The translations under genes were made by a program, and so were the position numbers. Below the pieces are notes generated by a model. The model saw only the letters and a program-made list of their open reading frames with translations. It was not told the origin of the DNA and did no database searches. Source: Eriocheir sinensis (lineage: Eukaryota; Arthropoda; Malacostraca; Decapoda; Varunidae). From it: 64,000 bases of DNA. The stretch lies in assembly GCF_024679095.1 (NCBI RefSeq), contig NC_066520.1, positions 17,605,831 to 17,669,830 of the forward strand, written 5' to 3'. Shown piece by piece: positions 22,640 through 32,917 of the stretch; position 1 is the stretch's first letter, and the number at the start of each line of letters is the position of its first letter.

Positions 22640-22880
22640 CTCACTCATCAGGCCGTCGCCGCACTACATATGGTGCCTCCTGGAACTCGTTCTTGATTCA
22701 CTTGGACAGTTTCTTCTAGAGTCCAGGTTGATGGGTGGTATTCTGAACAGCATGTGGGTAGTCTTAGGCCACTCGGTGGCGACTGAAAAATCCCAGGTGG
22801 TAGCGTGGGGATTCGAATCCGCATTATCCAGCACTCGGTGAATGCAGGGCCCACACGCTAACCACTCAGCCACTGCCTAC
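22640..22880 (-). mobile_element. tRNA-derived SINE 2
   Basis: On the minus strand: a very good A box TGGCTGAGTGGTTAGCG (ending at 22872) and B box GGATTCGAATCC (22809-22820), then a body with GTGGCCTAAGACTACCCA. It lies head to tail directly upstream (in its own sense) of SINE 1. Confidence 0.82.
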
Positions 22881-22937
22881 TCAGGTTACAAATATTGGGT
22901 ACTGATAAACCCTTTGACTAAACCCAATTCTCTTGTA

Positions 22938-23785
22938 ACAAGGCCAGAGAGGCTGTGGCAAGATTGATGGATAGAAATGAAGCTGGTTTATGTAATATCA
23001 GTGAGGAGGTGCTCAAAGCTGGAGGTGAGGCCATGATCTGTAGGTTGCATGTGGTCTTGACTGCTGTATGGTAGTCTGGTACCATTCCTCCTGCCTGATA
23101 TGGGGGCCTGGTCATCCCTATCTGAAGAGGGGAAATTGACCATCAGGATTGTAAAAGCTGCAGTGATATTACGCTGCTCAATTTGCTAGGCAAAGTTCAG
23201 TCTGTTAATGTGTTTTGTGAGGACACTAAGAACTTGGAAAATTTCACTTACCTTGGTAGTGTTGTTCAGAAAACTGGAAGGTCATGTCAAGGAGTTGTAT
23301 GGCAAATTTGCTTGGCAGCCCACAGTGTTATGAACTCCCTCAGCATGAATAAATGGCATTACTGATACCTGTGGAGGGCAAAGATTTGGATCTTCAAGTC
23401 ACTTGTGCTCTTTGTCTTATTGTATATTAGTAATAACTGGCTACTCAGAATCATGAGATACTGCTGGAATATCTGTCAAAACAATGATACTCCATGAGGC
23501 TGAAATGAGGCCTGCTACCTGCATAGTATGTGAACACCAACTCCGGCTATGTGTCCATGTGGCACGCTGCCCGGCTCATTGAGTTGTTTCTGTTAAAATC
23601 AATCCCAAGTGGAGAAGGCCACAAAGTTTGTGGCTTGAGGAAGTTGATGGTTCCTACCATCAGGCACTTATGATGAGAAGAGGGTTTGCGTGGAGATGCT
23701 AGGAAGGACCCCTGTGTTTGGCATTGTAGGATAAAAGAGGCAATGTACCCCCTGTTTTATGCCCCAATTAAAGAGCTTGCTTTGT
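22938..23785 (+). pseudogene. LINE (RTE-like) remnant with internal deletion
   Basis: The first part encodes A-R-E-A-V-A-R-L and E-V-L-K-A-G-G-E-A-M-I, then S-G-T-I-P-P, the region before the reverse-transcriptase core. It then jumps at about 23190 to L-E-N-F-T-Y-L-G-S-V-V, a post-RT motif, and runs on to the tail (W-R-R-P-Q-S-L-W-L-E-E-V-D, Y-A-P). The RT core including the catalytic Y/F-A-D-D is missing and there are several stops, so it is dead. Confidence 0.82.
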
Positions 23786-24062
23786 TGGATAGGGAGTCTC
23801 ATAACTTAGGAAGCATATATGTATTTGTTGAGTACACAAATATCATCAAATCAAATATTAAATATCATCATCAGTATTGGGTAGTGGTTAGCTTATCACA
23901 TCCTCTGTCCATCTCAAACTGCTTTCACAGATTAGTTTATGGTGTAATATTCTGTCTGCTAGTATTTATCCTAACCTATTTGAACATCAGGAAGAATGAG
24001 CCCTCTCAAATTTATAAGTTCTTTATTTCTTGACTAACCTGGTTGTTTTCTTTTCTTTGCAG

Positions 24063-24251
24063 TTCAAGCAGCCACATGCATACTACGGTGTGTTTGACGG
24101 CCATGCAGGGATAGACGCCGCCGTGTACAGTGCTGCCCATCTCCACCAGTACATGATCCAGAACCCCCAGTACGAGACCAACCCCGAGGCCGCCCTCAAA
24201 CACGCCTTCCACATCACCGACACGAACTTCATCAAGAAAGCCAGCAAAGAG
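24063..24251 (+). CDS. PPM1F: PPM1E/F-like protein phosphatase, internal exon c (DGH metal-binding motif)
   Basis: Exon of exactly 63 codons (phase 0 on both sides) between acceptor TTTGCAG and donor GTATGT. It encodes F-K-Q-P-H-A-Y-Y-G-V-F-D-G-H-A-G-I-D-A-A and ends K-K-A-S-K-E. The Asp and Gly of F-D-G-H-A-G (Asp codon at 24096) are the second metal-binding pair of the PP2C fold. The following helix (A-A-V-Y-S-A-A-H-L-H) and N-P-E-A-A-L-K-H-A-F match the layout of PPM1E/F. In the family the next segment is an S-G-T-T strand and a W-L-G-D-S motif; neither was found in the remaining 39.7 kb, so the protein is incomplete here. A LINE remnant starts about 65 bp after the donor. Confidence 0.93.
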
Positions 24252-24317
24252 GTATGTTAATTATTTCCCTGTTTGACTGTCACCTGCTGTCGATGGATTT
24301 TGATCTACTCATTGACA

Positions 24318-24870
24318 AAAATTGAGCCTCTCAATGAAGTTAGAGAGGCTGTGGCAAAGTTAAGGAGAGGAAAGGCAAGTTGTGTTTGCAGCATCAGTAC
24401 TTGTGTTGCATCCAGTCTTGAATGCTGTATGGTAGTATGGTACTGTTCCTCCTAACTGGGTATGGGAGGTGGTCATCCCTATCTGGAAATGGGATGTGTA
24501 CCATCAGGACTGTAACAACTACTGTGGTTTTACACTCCTTTCTGTGCCTGCCTAACTGTTGCTCATGCAGATTCATAGCCGATGGGGAAATTTCAGACAC
24601 CTGTGTAATAAAGGTTCATGCTGACAGCTGACTAGCCTATCGTTTCACGTACATGTGGAGTGCTGACATGTTTCGACAGGGGATGCTTGCAGTCTATGTT
24701 GAACTCAAGAAGTTTGATTCATTGCATTGCTTTGCATTCTGGGATCTCTTGCAGCTATGGCAATGCCCCCCCAAGTGCATGCTCCCTGTTTGATTGATGA
24801 TTGTGAGAGTCTTGCAAGGATCACTGGTCTGTTGACTGGCCTGCACTCTGGGACTGTGAGGTCTGTGCAA
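24318..24870 (+). pseudogene. LINE (RTE-like) remnant, pre-RT and RT-start region
   Basis: Encodes P-L-N-E-V-R-E-A-V-A-K-L-R-R-G-K-A, overlapping the start of the 22938 remnant, then after frameshifts F-R-Q-G-M-L-A-V-Y-V-E-L-K-K (equivalent to the A-Y-V-D-L-K-K-A-F-D motif of the RT) and I-T-G-L-L-T-G-L-H-S-G-T-V. Frameshifts and stops throughout. Confidence 0.82.
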
Positions 24871-24871
24871 G

Positions 24872-24900
24872 GGGAGGCAGTAGCGGAGTGGTCAGCGCGT
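24872..24900 (+). mobile_element. Truncated tRNA-SINE head joined to (AC)n
   Basis: TAGCGGAGTGGTCAGCG (from 24881) matches the A-box consensus, but the sequence runs straight into an AC microsatellite before any B box. Confidence 0.5.

Positions 24901-24987
<87 letters not shown>
24901..24987 (+). repeat. (AC)n microsatellite
   Basis: About 43 AC units, followed by (ACTC)n to about 25004. Confidence 0.97.
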
Positions 24988-24992
<5 letters not shown>

Positions 24993-25004
24993 TCACTCAC
25001 TCAC

Positions 25005-25221
25005 AGAGGATCATTATTACATATTAGTTTTGGCCACACTTCCGCCTGAGGGGATGTTTGTCGGGTTACATAAGACAGACCTGTGCCATTATGCAATTAT
25101 TTTTTTCTTACCATTTCTGAAATATTCTTTGTGCATTATATGCAATGACTTTCCCATTTTCATACCGAGATTGTGAGCGTCCTTGAAGGCACCTTAATAC
25201 ATACACAGGTCAAGGACTCTT

Positions 25222-25256
<35 letters not shown>

Positions 25257-25530
25257 TCTGTCCTGTTCTCCCTCTTGTTTCTTTCTGTTTATGTATGTGT
25301 GCCTGTCTTGTCGTCGCTGTGCTTTTGTATTAGTTGAGCTTGCCGTGGCCTGATAGTTATTTTGAAAAGCTACTCTTCTTATTTTTCTTTGTGCAGTAAG
25401 TTTATGTACTGTGAATTGAGCTGACCACATAACCACCTGCAAGAAGGGAATCTAAAGTAATACCGTACCGTTGTTATTCTTTGTATTAGAACATCCTTGT
25501 AGTGGTGTTGTCTCTTTAACGAACTTTGCT
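25005..25530. other. Unremarkable DNA with a ~36-base T tract
   Basis: T tract at about 25219-25254; otherwise nothing recognised. Confidence 0.5.
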
Positions 25531-25726
25531 TACGTGCATTGAATTGACTGTAGTATTTGTAATCACTCATGAAGTAAAGGAAACTATGTAAATTGAATGA
25601 TTCTGCCATGATGTGACGTTCCTTTCCTTACGTGCATTGAATTGACTGTAGTATTTGTAATCACTCATGAAGTAAAGGAAACTATGTAAATTGAATGATT
25701 CTGCCATGATGTAACGTTCCTTTGCT
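25531..25726 (+). repeat. 98-bp tandem duplication, nearly identical
   Basis: The unit starting TACGTGCATTGAATTGACTG occurs at 25531 and 25629. The copies differ at about one or two positions, so this is a recent duplication. Confidence 0.96.
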
Positions 25727-26397
25727 CTTTAGAATTGTATCTGCAGTTAATGTACAGAATGATATATTACGACGTGAGTACTACAAAGGCCGTCCAGTGC
25801 TCTAGGCATTCACATTAAGCAAGTCATCAGCTCAGTGTGTGTTTTGTGCAAGAGGGTGAGGTTATGCATTCTACTCAGTGCTGGTCTTCATTACATTCTT
25901 GTCATTTTAACTTTTCACATTCTTTACAGTCTTGTCACCTTCACTTGGCACTCTCTGCGTTCTTGTCATCTTTACCTCCCTCACGTTCCGCAGGGTTGGC
26001 CAAAAGGGGAGGGAAGGAAAGGAAAGGGAAAGGGGGGTGCTTCATAGTTCAAGCAAAAGGGACCGTGTGATATATGTTGTGGTTCTTACAATTTTTCTTC
26101 CCTCCAAGATTTAGCTGACTCGAATGCATTTATGTAGAGATGAACTTATGTAACTTACTCTGTCATTAACACTTGGTGAGAGGAGAAAGGGGAGCTGTAA
26201 TATTAGGGCCTTACTTTGTTTTTTTTATCTTCCTTCCCAGTTTTTACCTCAGTGAGTTGCTTCTGTATACAAAGACTAGAGAAAAAGTTAGTGGCATATG
26301 CTATAGCTGTGCGGTCTCTATGTTCATCTCCATCTCACTGGCCCTTGGGATAGAGGTCAACATCAATTTTTTTGGGGGGGGTTGGAAAGAAGGGACA
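25727..26397. other. Unremarkable DNA
   Basis: 25870-25985 has three short similar pieces (CATTCTTGTCATTTTAAC, CAGTCTTGTCACCTTCAC, CGTTCTTGTCATCTTTAC), a ~50-bp local repeat. No gene seen. Confidence 0.5.
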
Positions 26398-26740
26398 GAG
26401 ATAGAAGAGGGAAGAAGAGAAGGGAAAGTGAGGTAATAGTAATGGGAGGATTGGTAAAAGGAGATTAGCGAAGGAATAGTCGAGTGGATAGCAAGAAATG
26501 GCATAGCATTAGACCCCTTTCCCTTTCCCCACACCCCTATGCTGTAGATAGAAGAAGGAAGAGGAGACGTGAAAATAGAATAATAGTATTGGATTGGTTG
26601 ATAAAAGGAGATTAGCGAAGGAGTAGTGAAGCGGGCAACAAGAAATGACACAAATTAGAGTCCCTTTCCAACTCCCTTCCCCTTATTCCCTTCCCCCCTC
26701 CCCACCTTGCCTCTCCCCCTCCCCCCCCTCCCCCCCCCCT
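26398..26740 (+). repeat. ~147-bp tandem duplication, then C-rich tract
   Basis: GATAGAAGA...GGAAGA, AAAAGGAGATTAGCGAAGGA and CAAGAAATG blocks occur twice about 147 bp apart. It ends in CCCCTCC low complexity near 26695-26740. Confidence 0.85.
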
Positions 26741-26886
26741 GTATATTGGGTGGACGAGGTTAGACACGTTGCGAAAAAGAAAAAAAGAAACAAGAGCAGT
26801 ACGTGAGGCGCTGCTAAATGGAGTGCTTTGCTGACCTCCTTGGCGTAGCTTCTTTTCTTTCTTCCTTTTTTCTTCCTTTAGCAGTG

Positions 26887-26954
<68 letters not shown>
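26887..26954 (+). repeat. (GA)n microsatellite
   Basis: About 34 GA units. Confidence 0.97.
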
Positions 26955-26957
<3 letters not shown>

Positions 26958-27881
26958 TTTTCGTAGACTTTTTGCAGATTTTCGAAAACAAGTTACTGGA
27001 CCAGGAGGAAGGGAAGGGAAAGAGGGAGGGAGGGAGAAGAAGGGGGGGGGGGCGCAGGCCAAGGTTGAGAGAAGAAAATTTCACACATTAAGATTTTTTC
27101 ATTATTACTATTTTTTTTAGTGAGTGACATTTTGAAAAGTTTCACGCGGAGAGTGTCGAGAGTGAGTGAGCGGAAAGTTTTATTTAGTCCAGAGCCGCGG
27201 AGGAAGAAAAAAAGAAAAAAAGGTCGATTTGGCCTGACAGACTGACGGACATGACTGAAATAGGGTTGTGGTGCCGCTTCTGAATGTTGTTGTTGTTGTT
27301 GTTCTTCTTTTTCTTCCTCTTCTAGTTCTTGTTTTTGTTATTGTTGCTGTTATTGTAGGGCCGTAACTTCTGGGGGGCTGCAATGTTTTCTATACCGGCC
27401 TCAATGCCCCTAAAAGTGCTTATTATTCAAAAAAATTCCCTCATCCGATCATTCTCGCCTCGTTCGCCTCCCTCTACCCCATAAACCCATGATGTTCTGT
27501 AGTCCCCCCCAAAAATCTGCAATTATTACGTGCCTGTGTTGTTGTTCTTTTTCGTTTTCTTCCCGAAGCGTTTAATCCATGCATCGGCTCCTCTCTGCAT
27601 TCCCGTCACAGCGCATCACCTAACGGGAGGCGGCGTGTGACTGGAGTCTGAGCGGCGCGTCGGGCGTTGTCGTGGCGTGCATTGCGGTGACAGTCGGGGC
27701 TGAGCATCATCTTCCGGCATCCATGTCTTTGGGGCTGACATTACCGTTTCTCGGTCTTGATACACTCACGCCAGGAACTCTTACACGCACTTACTGTATC
27801 TTTTGGATCTTGTTTGTGTGGTCTTTGTATAAGGCTTATGTACGCCGTATGTTGTCATAATATCTCGATCCACATCTATAC
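26955..27881. other. Mixed DNA with (TTG)n and no recognised gene
   Basis: Short (TTG)n near 27284-27302 and a moderately GC-rich patch at 27590-27760. No coding motif. Confidence 0.4.
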
Positions 27882-28190
27882 GGTACAGGAAACAGCTCCA
27901 GGGCAATTAACAAAGAGAAAACACAACTAAAGGGTATCAGGACACCTCCTCCCGAAACTGACCCCTCTTTCGGCCACCTCTTTTGATTCTTTTTAGGAGC
28001 AGCGAGTAGCGGGCTTGTTTTAATTATTGTTTCCTTTTTTTGTGCCCTTGAGCTGTCCCCTTTGTTGTAAAAAAAAAAAAAAAAAAGTCAGTTAATCGCT
28101 GCTTCTGCAAACGCAAACAGAATGAGTGGCCAGAAGAGAGGTCAGTTTCGGATGGTGAGGCGTCTTGATCCTCCCCCCTACAGGGAGTTC
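27882..28190. repeat. Dispersed repeat family 3: reverse copy nested in a forward copy
   Basis: 27882-27930 reads as the forward start (ACAGGAAACAGCTCCAGGGC). About 27931-28077 is a full copy in reverse (ending GTGCCCTTGAGCTGTCCCC, GTAAA). 28082-28175 resumes the forward copy at its later half (TAATCGCTGCTTCTG, GAGTGGCCAGAAGAGAGGTC). Confidence 0.78.
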
Positions 28191-28599
28191 AAGTCGATGG
28201 AAAGAGGAGGGGACAACAACAAGTTTATTTTTTAGGCTCACCGTTCCGAGTGGCACGAATCACCTGTTCCAGCAAGTGCGCCAAGCTGTCCCTCATACAA
28301 AGCCTTGGAAATAACGGCACGGCTCGCTTGATTGGAGGAAAACAAGTAGAATCCGCGTGTTGGTGCCCCACTTACCCAGCGAGGCATACATACAGGATGC
28401 AGGGAGGCGACCCCTGCCGCTCATCCTCGACACACGGCGTATATTGGCGGCATAATATTCGTATAAACATAAAACAACTGAAGACTTTATAAAATCATGG
28501 AGTTAAGAATTATTTTCCCCTCGCATTATCCTGTCAAAACTAGTATTCAGTGGGGGAGGTTTTTTGATGTGTGTGTGTATATACCTGTTTGACTGTGTG
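28191..28599. other. Mixed DNA, nothing recognised
   Basis: No gene or repeat family assigned. Confidence 0.4.
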
Positions 28600-28606
28600 T
28601 GCGTGT

Positions 28607-28671
<65 letters not shown>
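28600..28671 (+). repeat. (GT)n microsatellite
   Basis: About 35 GT units. Confidence 0.97.
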
Positions 28672-28673
<2 letters not shown>

Positions 28674-29375
28674 CGAGCAGTATACACTCCCCACAACACT
28701 ATGTAATCTAGGAGGAGTTTCGAAACAAGTTCTAGGTCCAGTTTTCGAGTTCCAGATTCATATTAGCGAGAACGTGATTCCTATATTATCGTAGAACAGA
28801 GAGAGGGACGGGGAGGAGGTGCAAGGGTGGTGGTGGTAGTGCTGTTGTTGCTGTTTATGGTGGTGGTGGATGGTGGTGAATGGATGGGACTTGAGTACGT
28901 GTGGTGGGATAGTGTATTGAGGACAGTGGGAGGGGTAGGGGGAAGAGGACGCTGTGTGTAGTGGTGCAGGGAAAGGAGAGGAACGCAGTGAGGAAAGCAA
29001 AGGGAGGCTGGCTGACTGACTGGCTGACTAACTGACTGAGAGGGTGAAAAGGGAGATAAGGGAGGGGTAAAGGAGGCCGATGTGTGTGACTGTGTGGTAG
29101 AAGGGATATAATGATCAGGGTGAAGAATAGGGGAGGGAGGTGAAGTGTAAATGGATAGAAGGCAACGGAAGGGAGATTACGAGGGTGGAAGGGAGAAGGG
29201 GAGGCGTATTGAAGAGGGCAAAGGGAGGATGAGGGAAGGGAGGGTTGGAGGGAGGGTTAAAGGGGCAAAAACTATACTTTCACCGGAAGCGTCACTGTGA
29301 CCTTTAAGAGAGTCAATAATATCAGGAGTCGGGGTGGATAATGTTATTTTTAGGGGACGGTCGTGATGGTTGCTC
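28672..29375. other. Purine/GT-rich DNA, no gene recognised
   Basis: GGTGGT-type stretches at 28825-28880 and GGGAGG-rich DNA at 29035-29265. Confidence 0.5.

Positions 29376-29430
<55 letters not shown>
29376..29430 (+). repeat. (AC)n microsatellite
   Basis: About 27 AC units. Confidence 0.96.
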
Positions 29431-29437
<7 letters not shown>

Positions 29438-29756
29438 CATACACAGGCACAGGAAGGAAGTTTTAAGGTTGCATGAATTTTGTTTGAGATCTTATTTTTT
29501 TTTTTTTTTTTTGTTTGTTTTTGTTTTAAGATTTCGTACTTTATAATTATCATCTGCTGTGTTTACCTTGTCTGTTTTTTTGGGGGGGGCTCCTTTCTTT
29601 ATCCTTTTCTTCTTTTATTCTATTCTTTTCCTTTCCTTTTCCTTTCTTTTTGTTACTTTATTTTGATACCGAACTTTATTTCATGCTGTATTTGGGTCTT
29701 GTTTTTCTTCACGCCACACGCTACTTACGCTGCCGTCTTTTGTTTTGATGATGATG

Positions 29757-29808
<52 letters not shown>

Positions 29809-30304
29809 CAGACCTCAAACACTTCTACTTTATAATTCAACTCACGCTCAGACCTACTAAAACTCTCCCCTCCTCCCCTCCTCCCCTCCCCTCTCTCCTC
29901 CCCTCCCCTCCCCTCTCCTCCCTTCCCCTCCCCTCCCTTCCCTCTCCTTCCCTTCCCTTCCTTCGCTCTCTCACGAAACCATTACCTAACTACCTCTACA
30001 CAATGCTATTATAGTCAACACCTCAACGTAACTATCGCCAATTACGTTACATACCGACGCAGGAGTTCCCATACGCTAGAGACTGTGAGTTGGGGTGAAG
30101 GGAGGGGACAATTATACACCGAACTCACCACGCCCAAAAAGACACTTGCAAGAACGCACGGCCAGGCTCCAAGCGCTTCCTTCCATCATTCTGTCACTAT
30201 ATAGGTCAGCGTGCAGTGGGTGGTTATTGGTGAGAGATGAGAGATGTTACCTTGGTGAGCATAGCGGAGGGGTTTTGTTGTGCTCCCTCCTCCCCCCCCT
30301 CCTC
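29431..30304. repeat. T-rich DNA, (GAT)n-(GA)n and CTCCC-rich low complexity
   Basis: (GAT)n at about 29746-29762 passes directly into (GA)n to about 29806. 29866-29965 is a CCCCTC/CCCTTCC pyrimidine repeat. 29966-30304 is unremarkable. Confidence 0.85.
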
Positions 30305-30412
30305 TTTTTTTTTTACAGCAAAGGAAAGCTCAAGGGCAAAGATAAATGGGAAAAAAACCTGCTAATCACTGTTCCTATAATATACTAATCACTGCTTCTT
30401 TAATATCCCTAA
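30305..30412 (+). repeat. Dispersed repeat family 3, copy
   Basis: T run, TTTACAGCAAAGGAAAGCTC, AAGGGCAAAGATAAA, CTGCTAATCACTG. The middle ATCACTG segment is duplicated. Confidence 0.8.
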
Positions 30413-30419
30413 ACTCTTA

Positions 30420-30674
30420 ATTATGGGTGCTGAAATATCTGCTTCCTGGAGGCTACGATCATACTCCTCAGAAACACGCAAAAAACAGCCCTTACGAACA
30501 CAAAAACGCAACACAAAAACTTCCACAAAAAGACTGGATGAGGTGAAACGTGACAGGCTGCATCCTAAGCTTTTAATTGATGCTGTAAAACCTTCTTTTG
30601 TGCTCTGATCATCATACTCTTTAGAAACACACGTAGAAGCAGCACATACGAACACCAACAAGAACACGCATTAG

Positions 30675-30729
<55 letters not shown>

Positions 30730-30970
30730 GGGACGTGGGGGTGCTCGGAAGTATATAGATGCTGTAATGCCTTCTTTCTGTGTGGACCTGATCATCATAC
30801 TCTCCAGAAACACACTTAAAAACAACACTCATAAACACTAACAATAACAGCAACACAACACACACGGGAAGGAAGGACGTTAGGGTGATGAAAATGATGT
30901 AGATGCTATAATGTCATCTTCCTGTGGGTCCCGATCACACTCTTTACAAACACACATAAGAACAGCATCC
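30420..30970 (+). repeat. ~145-180-bp tandem repeat, four diverged units
   Basis: GATGCTGTAA(A/T), CCTTCTTT(T/C)TGTG, TGATCATCATACTCT and AGAAACACAC recur at about 30426, 30579, 30758 and 30902. One unit carries an (AC)n microsatellite at 30675-30728. Confidence 0.88.
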
Positions 30971-31588
30971 ACTTACCAACAGGGCGAAGAAGAACATGCA
31001 TAAAAACGTTCGTGTGATTGGTAGGTGAACAGGTGGAGGGAGGGAACAGGTAGGGGGTAGGGTCAGAAGGGAGCTAGTGGGATGGGATGGTCAGAGGGAG
31101 GGGAGTTGGATAGTCGGTGTGGAGTTGAGTGTGGCAGCGTGATCCCCTTCCACCATTCCCTTCCATCACCCCTTCCATGAACCGTGTCGCAGGGTGGAGG
31201 AAGGGAAGGAAAGGGCAAAGATGGGACGAAAAAGGTCATGAGAACATCCTTTTTTTTTATCTCCAAAATAAGCATCATTATAAGGGAAGGGGAAGATAAA
31301 GAGGAGTGGATAAAAAGAGACCATTAGAACACTTTTTATGAGAGTGAACTTCGGGATAAAAAAAAAGTTACTGAATTGATCTATTGTGTGCGTGAGAGCG
31401 TGCAGTATATATATATTTTTACGCGTATTTAGAGTAGTCATTAGGAATAAATGTCTTGTTTACTGTATGATTGATGGGGTCATTATTCTCAGGCGTAGTA
31501 ATAATAAACTTCACGACAAAAAAATGCTCAGTGATTTATAAGCGTTAAGAGTTATGATGTTATGGCCGAGCAACGATCACGAGTAAAT
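30971..31588. other. Purine-rich to AT-rich DNA, nothing recognised
   Basis: No gene or repeat assigned. Confidence 0.4.
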
Positions 31589-31591
31589 TTA

Positions 31592-32128
31592 GGGTCGTAT
31601 TATGAAACATTTCGCCGCCCAAGAACACATATTTGACAAGGCTTTCGTAGGAGTTGTGGGCATTTCCAGGGGTAGTTTTATGACCCTGGTGGTAGTGTGA
31701 CCCTTCTTCTGTACCATGAACCTAAAGAAACACATATTTGACAAGGCTTTCGTAGGAGTTGTGGGCATTTCCAGGGGTAGTTTTATGACCCTGGTGGTAG
31801 TCTGACCCTTCTTCTGTACCATGAACCTAAAGAAACACATATTTGACAAGGCTTTCGTAGGAGTTGTGGGCATTTCCAGGGGTAGTTTTATGACCCTGGT
31901 GGTAGTGTGACCCTTCTTCTGTACCATGAACCTAAAGAAACACATATTTGACAAGGCTTTCGTAGGAGTTGTGGGCATTTCCAGGGGTAGTTTTATGACC
32001 CTGGTGGTAGTGTGACCCTTCTTCTGTACCCTGAACCTAAAGAAACACTCATTAGAACCCGATTGATCCCCTCTTTGACCTTTAGAAATAGCTGATGTGA
32101 TATGGCAGAGTGTCTTGTAATACCAGCC
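31592..32128 (+). mobile_element. MITE family 1, copy 2, with four 105-bp internal units
   Basis: Left end GGGTCGTATTATGAAACATT and a diverged right end ending ATACCAGCC, bounded by TTA on both sides (31589-31591 and 32129-32131), a 3-bp target duplication. The interior block from CACATATTTGACAAGG to AACCTAAAGAAA is repeated at 31626, 31731, 31836 and 31941 (exactly 105 bp). Because 105 is a multiple of three, the minus strand shows a 129-codon repetitive open frame that is not a gene. Confidence 0.88.
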
Positions 32129-32171
32129 TTAGTATGCTCGATATTTATAACACCATTTTTTTCTATGCATG

Positions 32172-32352
32172 AGCGTGGTAGTTTGTCTGTCTTTTCGGGG
32201 CGGTTCTTCGTGACGACCCAGAAAAGAATTTAGGTTGTGATTCGTGATTCATTGCTGGACACTTTGGAGATGCTGGAAAGTTGAAGGTCAGCTCGTTGGT
32301 AGATTGTGCCCGTGATCACCTTTTTACTTTCTTTTTCTTTCGTGATCTAGAA
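32172..32352 (+). repeat. ~185-bp dispersed repeat family 4, copy 1
   Basis: Shares GCGTGGTAGTTTGTCTGTC, GGGGCGGTTCTTCGTGACGA and GTTGTGATTCGTGATTCATT in order with 34091-34280. Non-coding; class unknown. Confidence 0.9.
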
Positions 32353-32409
32353 GAGAACATGTAATAGAGTGAATCGCCTCCTACCAGTACGTGCTTTGTT
32401 GGTTCGATA

Positions 32410-32532
32410 CTTTTTTTTTTTACTGGAAAGGAAACAGCTCACGGTCAATAATAGAAAGAAAATAGAAAAAGCTCACTAATCGGCACTCCTGGAAATGCAA
32501 CAAACAGAAGGAGTGGCCAAAAGAAAGGAGAG
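32410..32532 (+). repeat. Dispersed repeat family 3, copy (subtype with ACAGAAGGAGTGGCC)
   Basis: T run, AAAGGAAACAGCTCACGGTC, CTAATCGGCACTCCTG, AAGGAGTGGCCAAAAGAAAG. It forms an inverted pair with the copy at 32918-33030. Confidence 0.8.
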
Positions 32533-32917
32533 ACGCGTATGTATGTGTTTGTGTGTATGTGTGTGTGTGTGGGTGGGGGAGGAGGGGGGCGCTGCACTGT
32601 GCTGGACTTTTTTTTTTTTTTTTTTTTTTCCTTCACAGAGTAACTTTAATTCAATTGCTGTTAATTTGGCAACGTTGATGGCGACAGAGTGGTCTGGGCA
32701 AAGAAAAAAAGAGAGGGGAGACTGCGTGCGTGCGAGAGAGAGAGAGAGAGTAAAGGGCGTGGGGAGGCCAGAACCGCATGTCGCCAGAGGGCAGCACGGA
32801 GGCAAGACGTAACGCAATAAACCTAACAAACGAAGTCTCGGCCGGCCACCTTGAGCGTCCGTCCCCGGCCCACCAAGGTCAGGGCAGCCACGCACCGCTA
32901 CGTCGAGGTGCATTCCG
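32533..32917. other. Mixed DNA with a ~20-base T tract and short (GA)n
   Basis: T tract at about 32609-32629 and GA run at about 32734-32750. No gene. Confidence 0.5.

Larger units (their letters stand above)
19524..24062 (+). other. Intron between phosphatase exons b and c
   Basis: Phase-0 intron of 4,539 bp (GTAAGG ... TTGCAG). Unlike the rest of the window it has almost no microsatellites and is instead filled with retroelement remnants: four tRNA-derived SINEs and pieces of an RTE-like LINE. The stretches 19524-19910, 20290-20630, 21610-22300 and 23790-24062 show no recognisable element, although 21830-21960 could be further decayed LINE sequence and 23880-23900 contains a short tRNA-A-box-like string. 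Confidence 0.8.

Noticed and set aside
22650..22873. Two overlapping ~68-codon minus-strand frames
   Set aside because: They lie inside SINE 2 and cross its tRNA-like A and B boxes.
31589..31978. 129-codon minus-strand frame with a 35-residue repeat
   Set aside because: It is the translation of the 105-bp MITE core repeated four times. 105 is divisible by three, so the frame stays open by arithmetic; the other MITE copies do not keep it.
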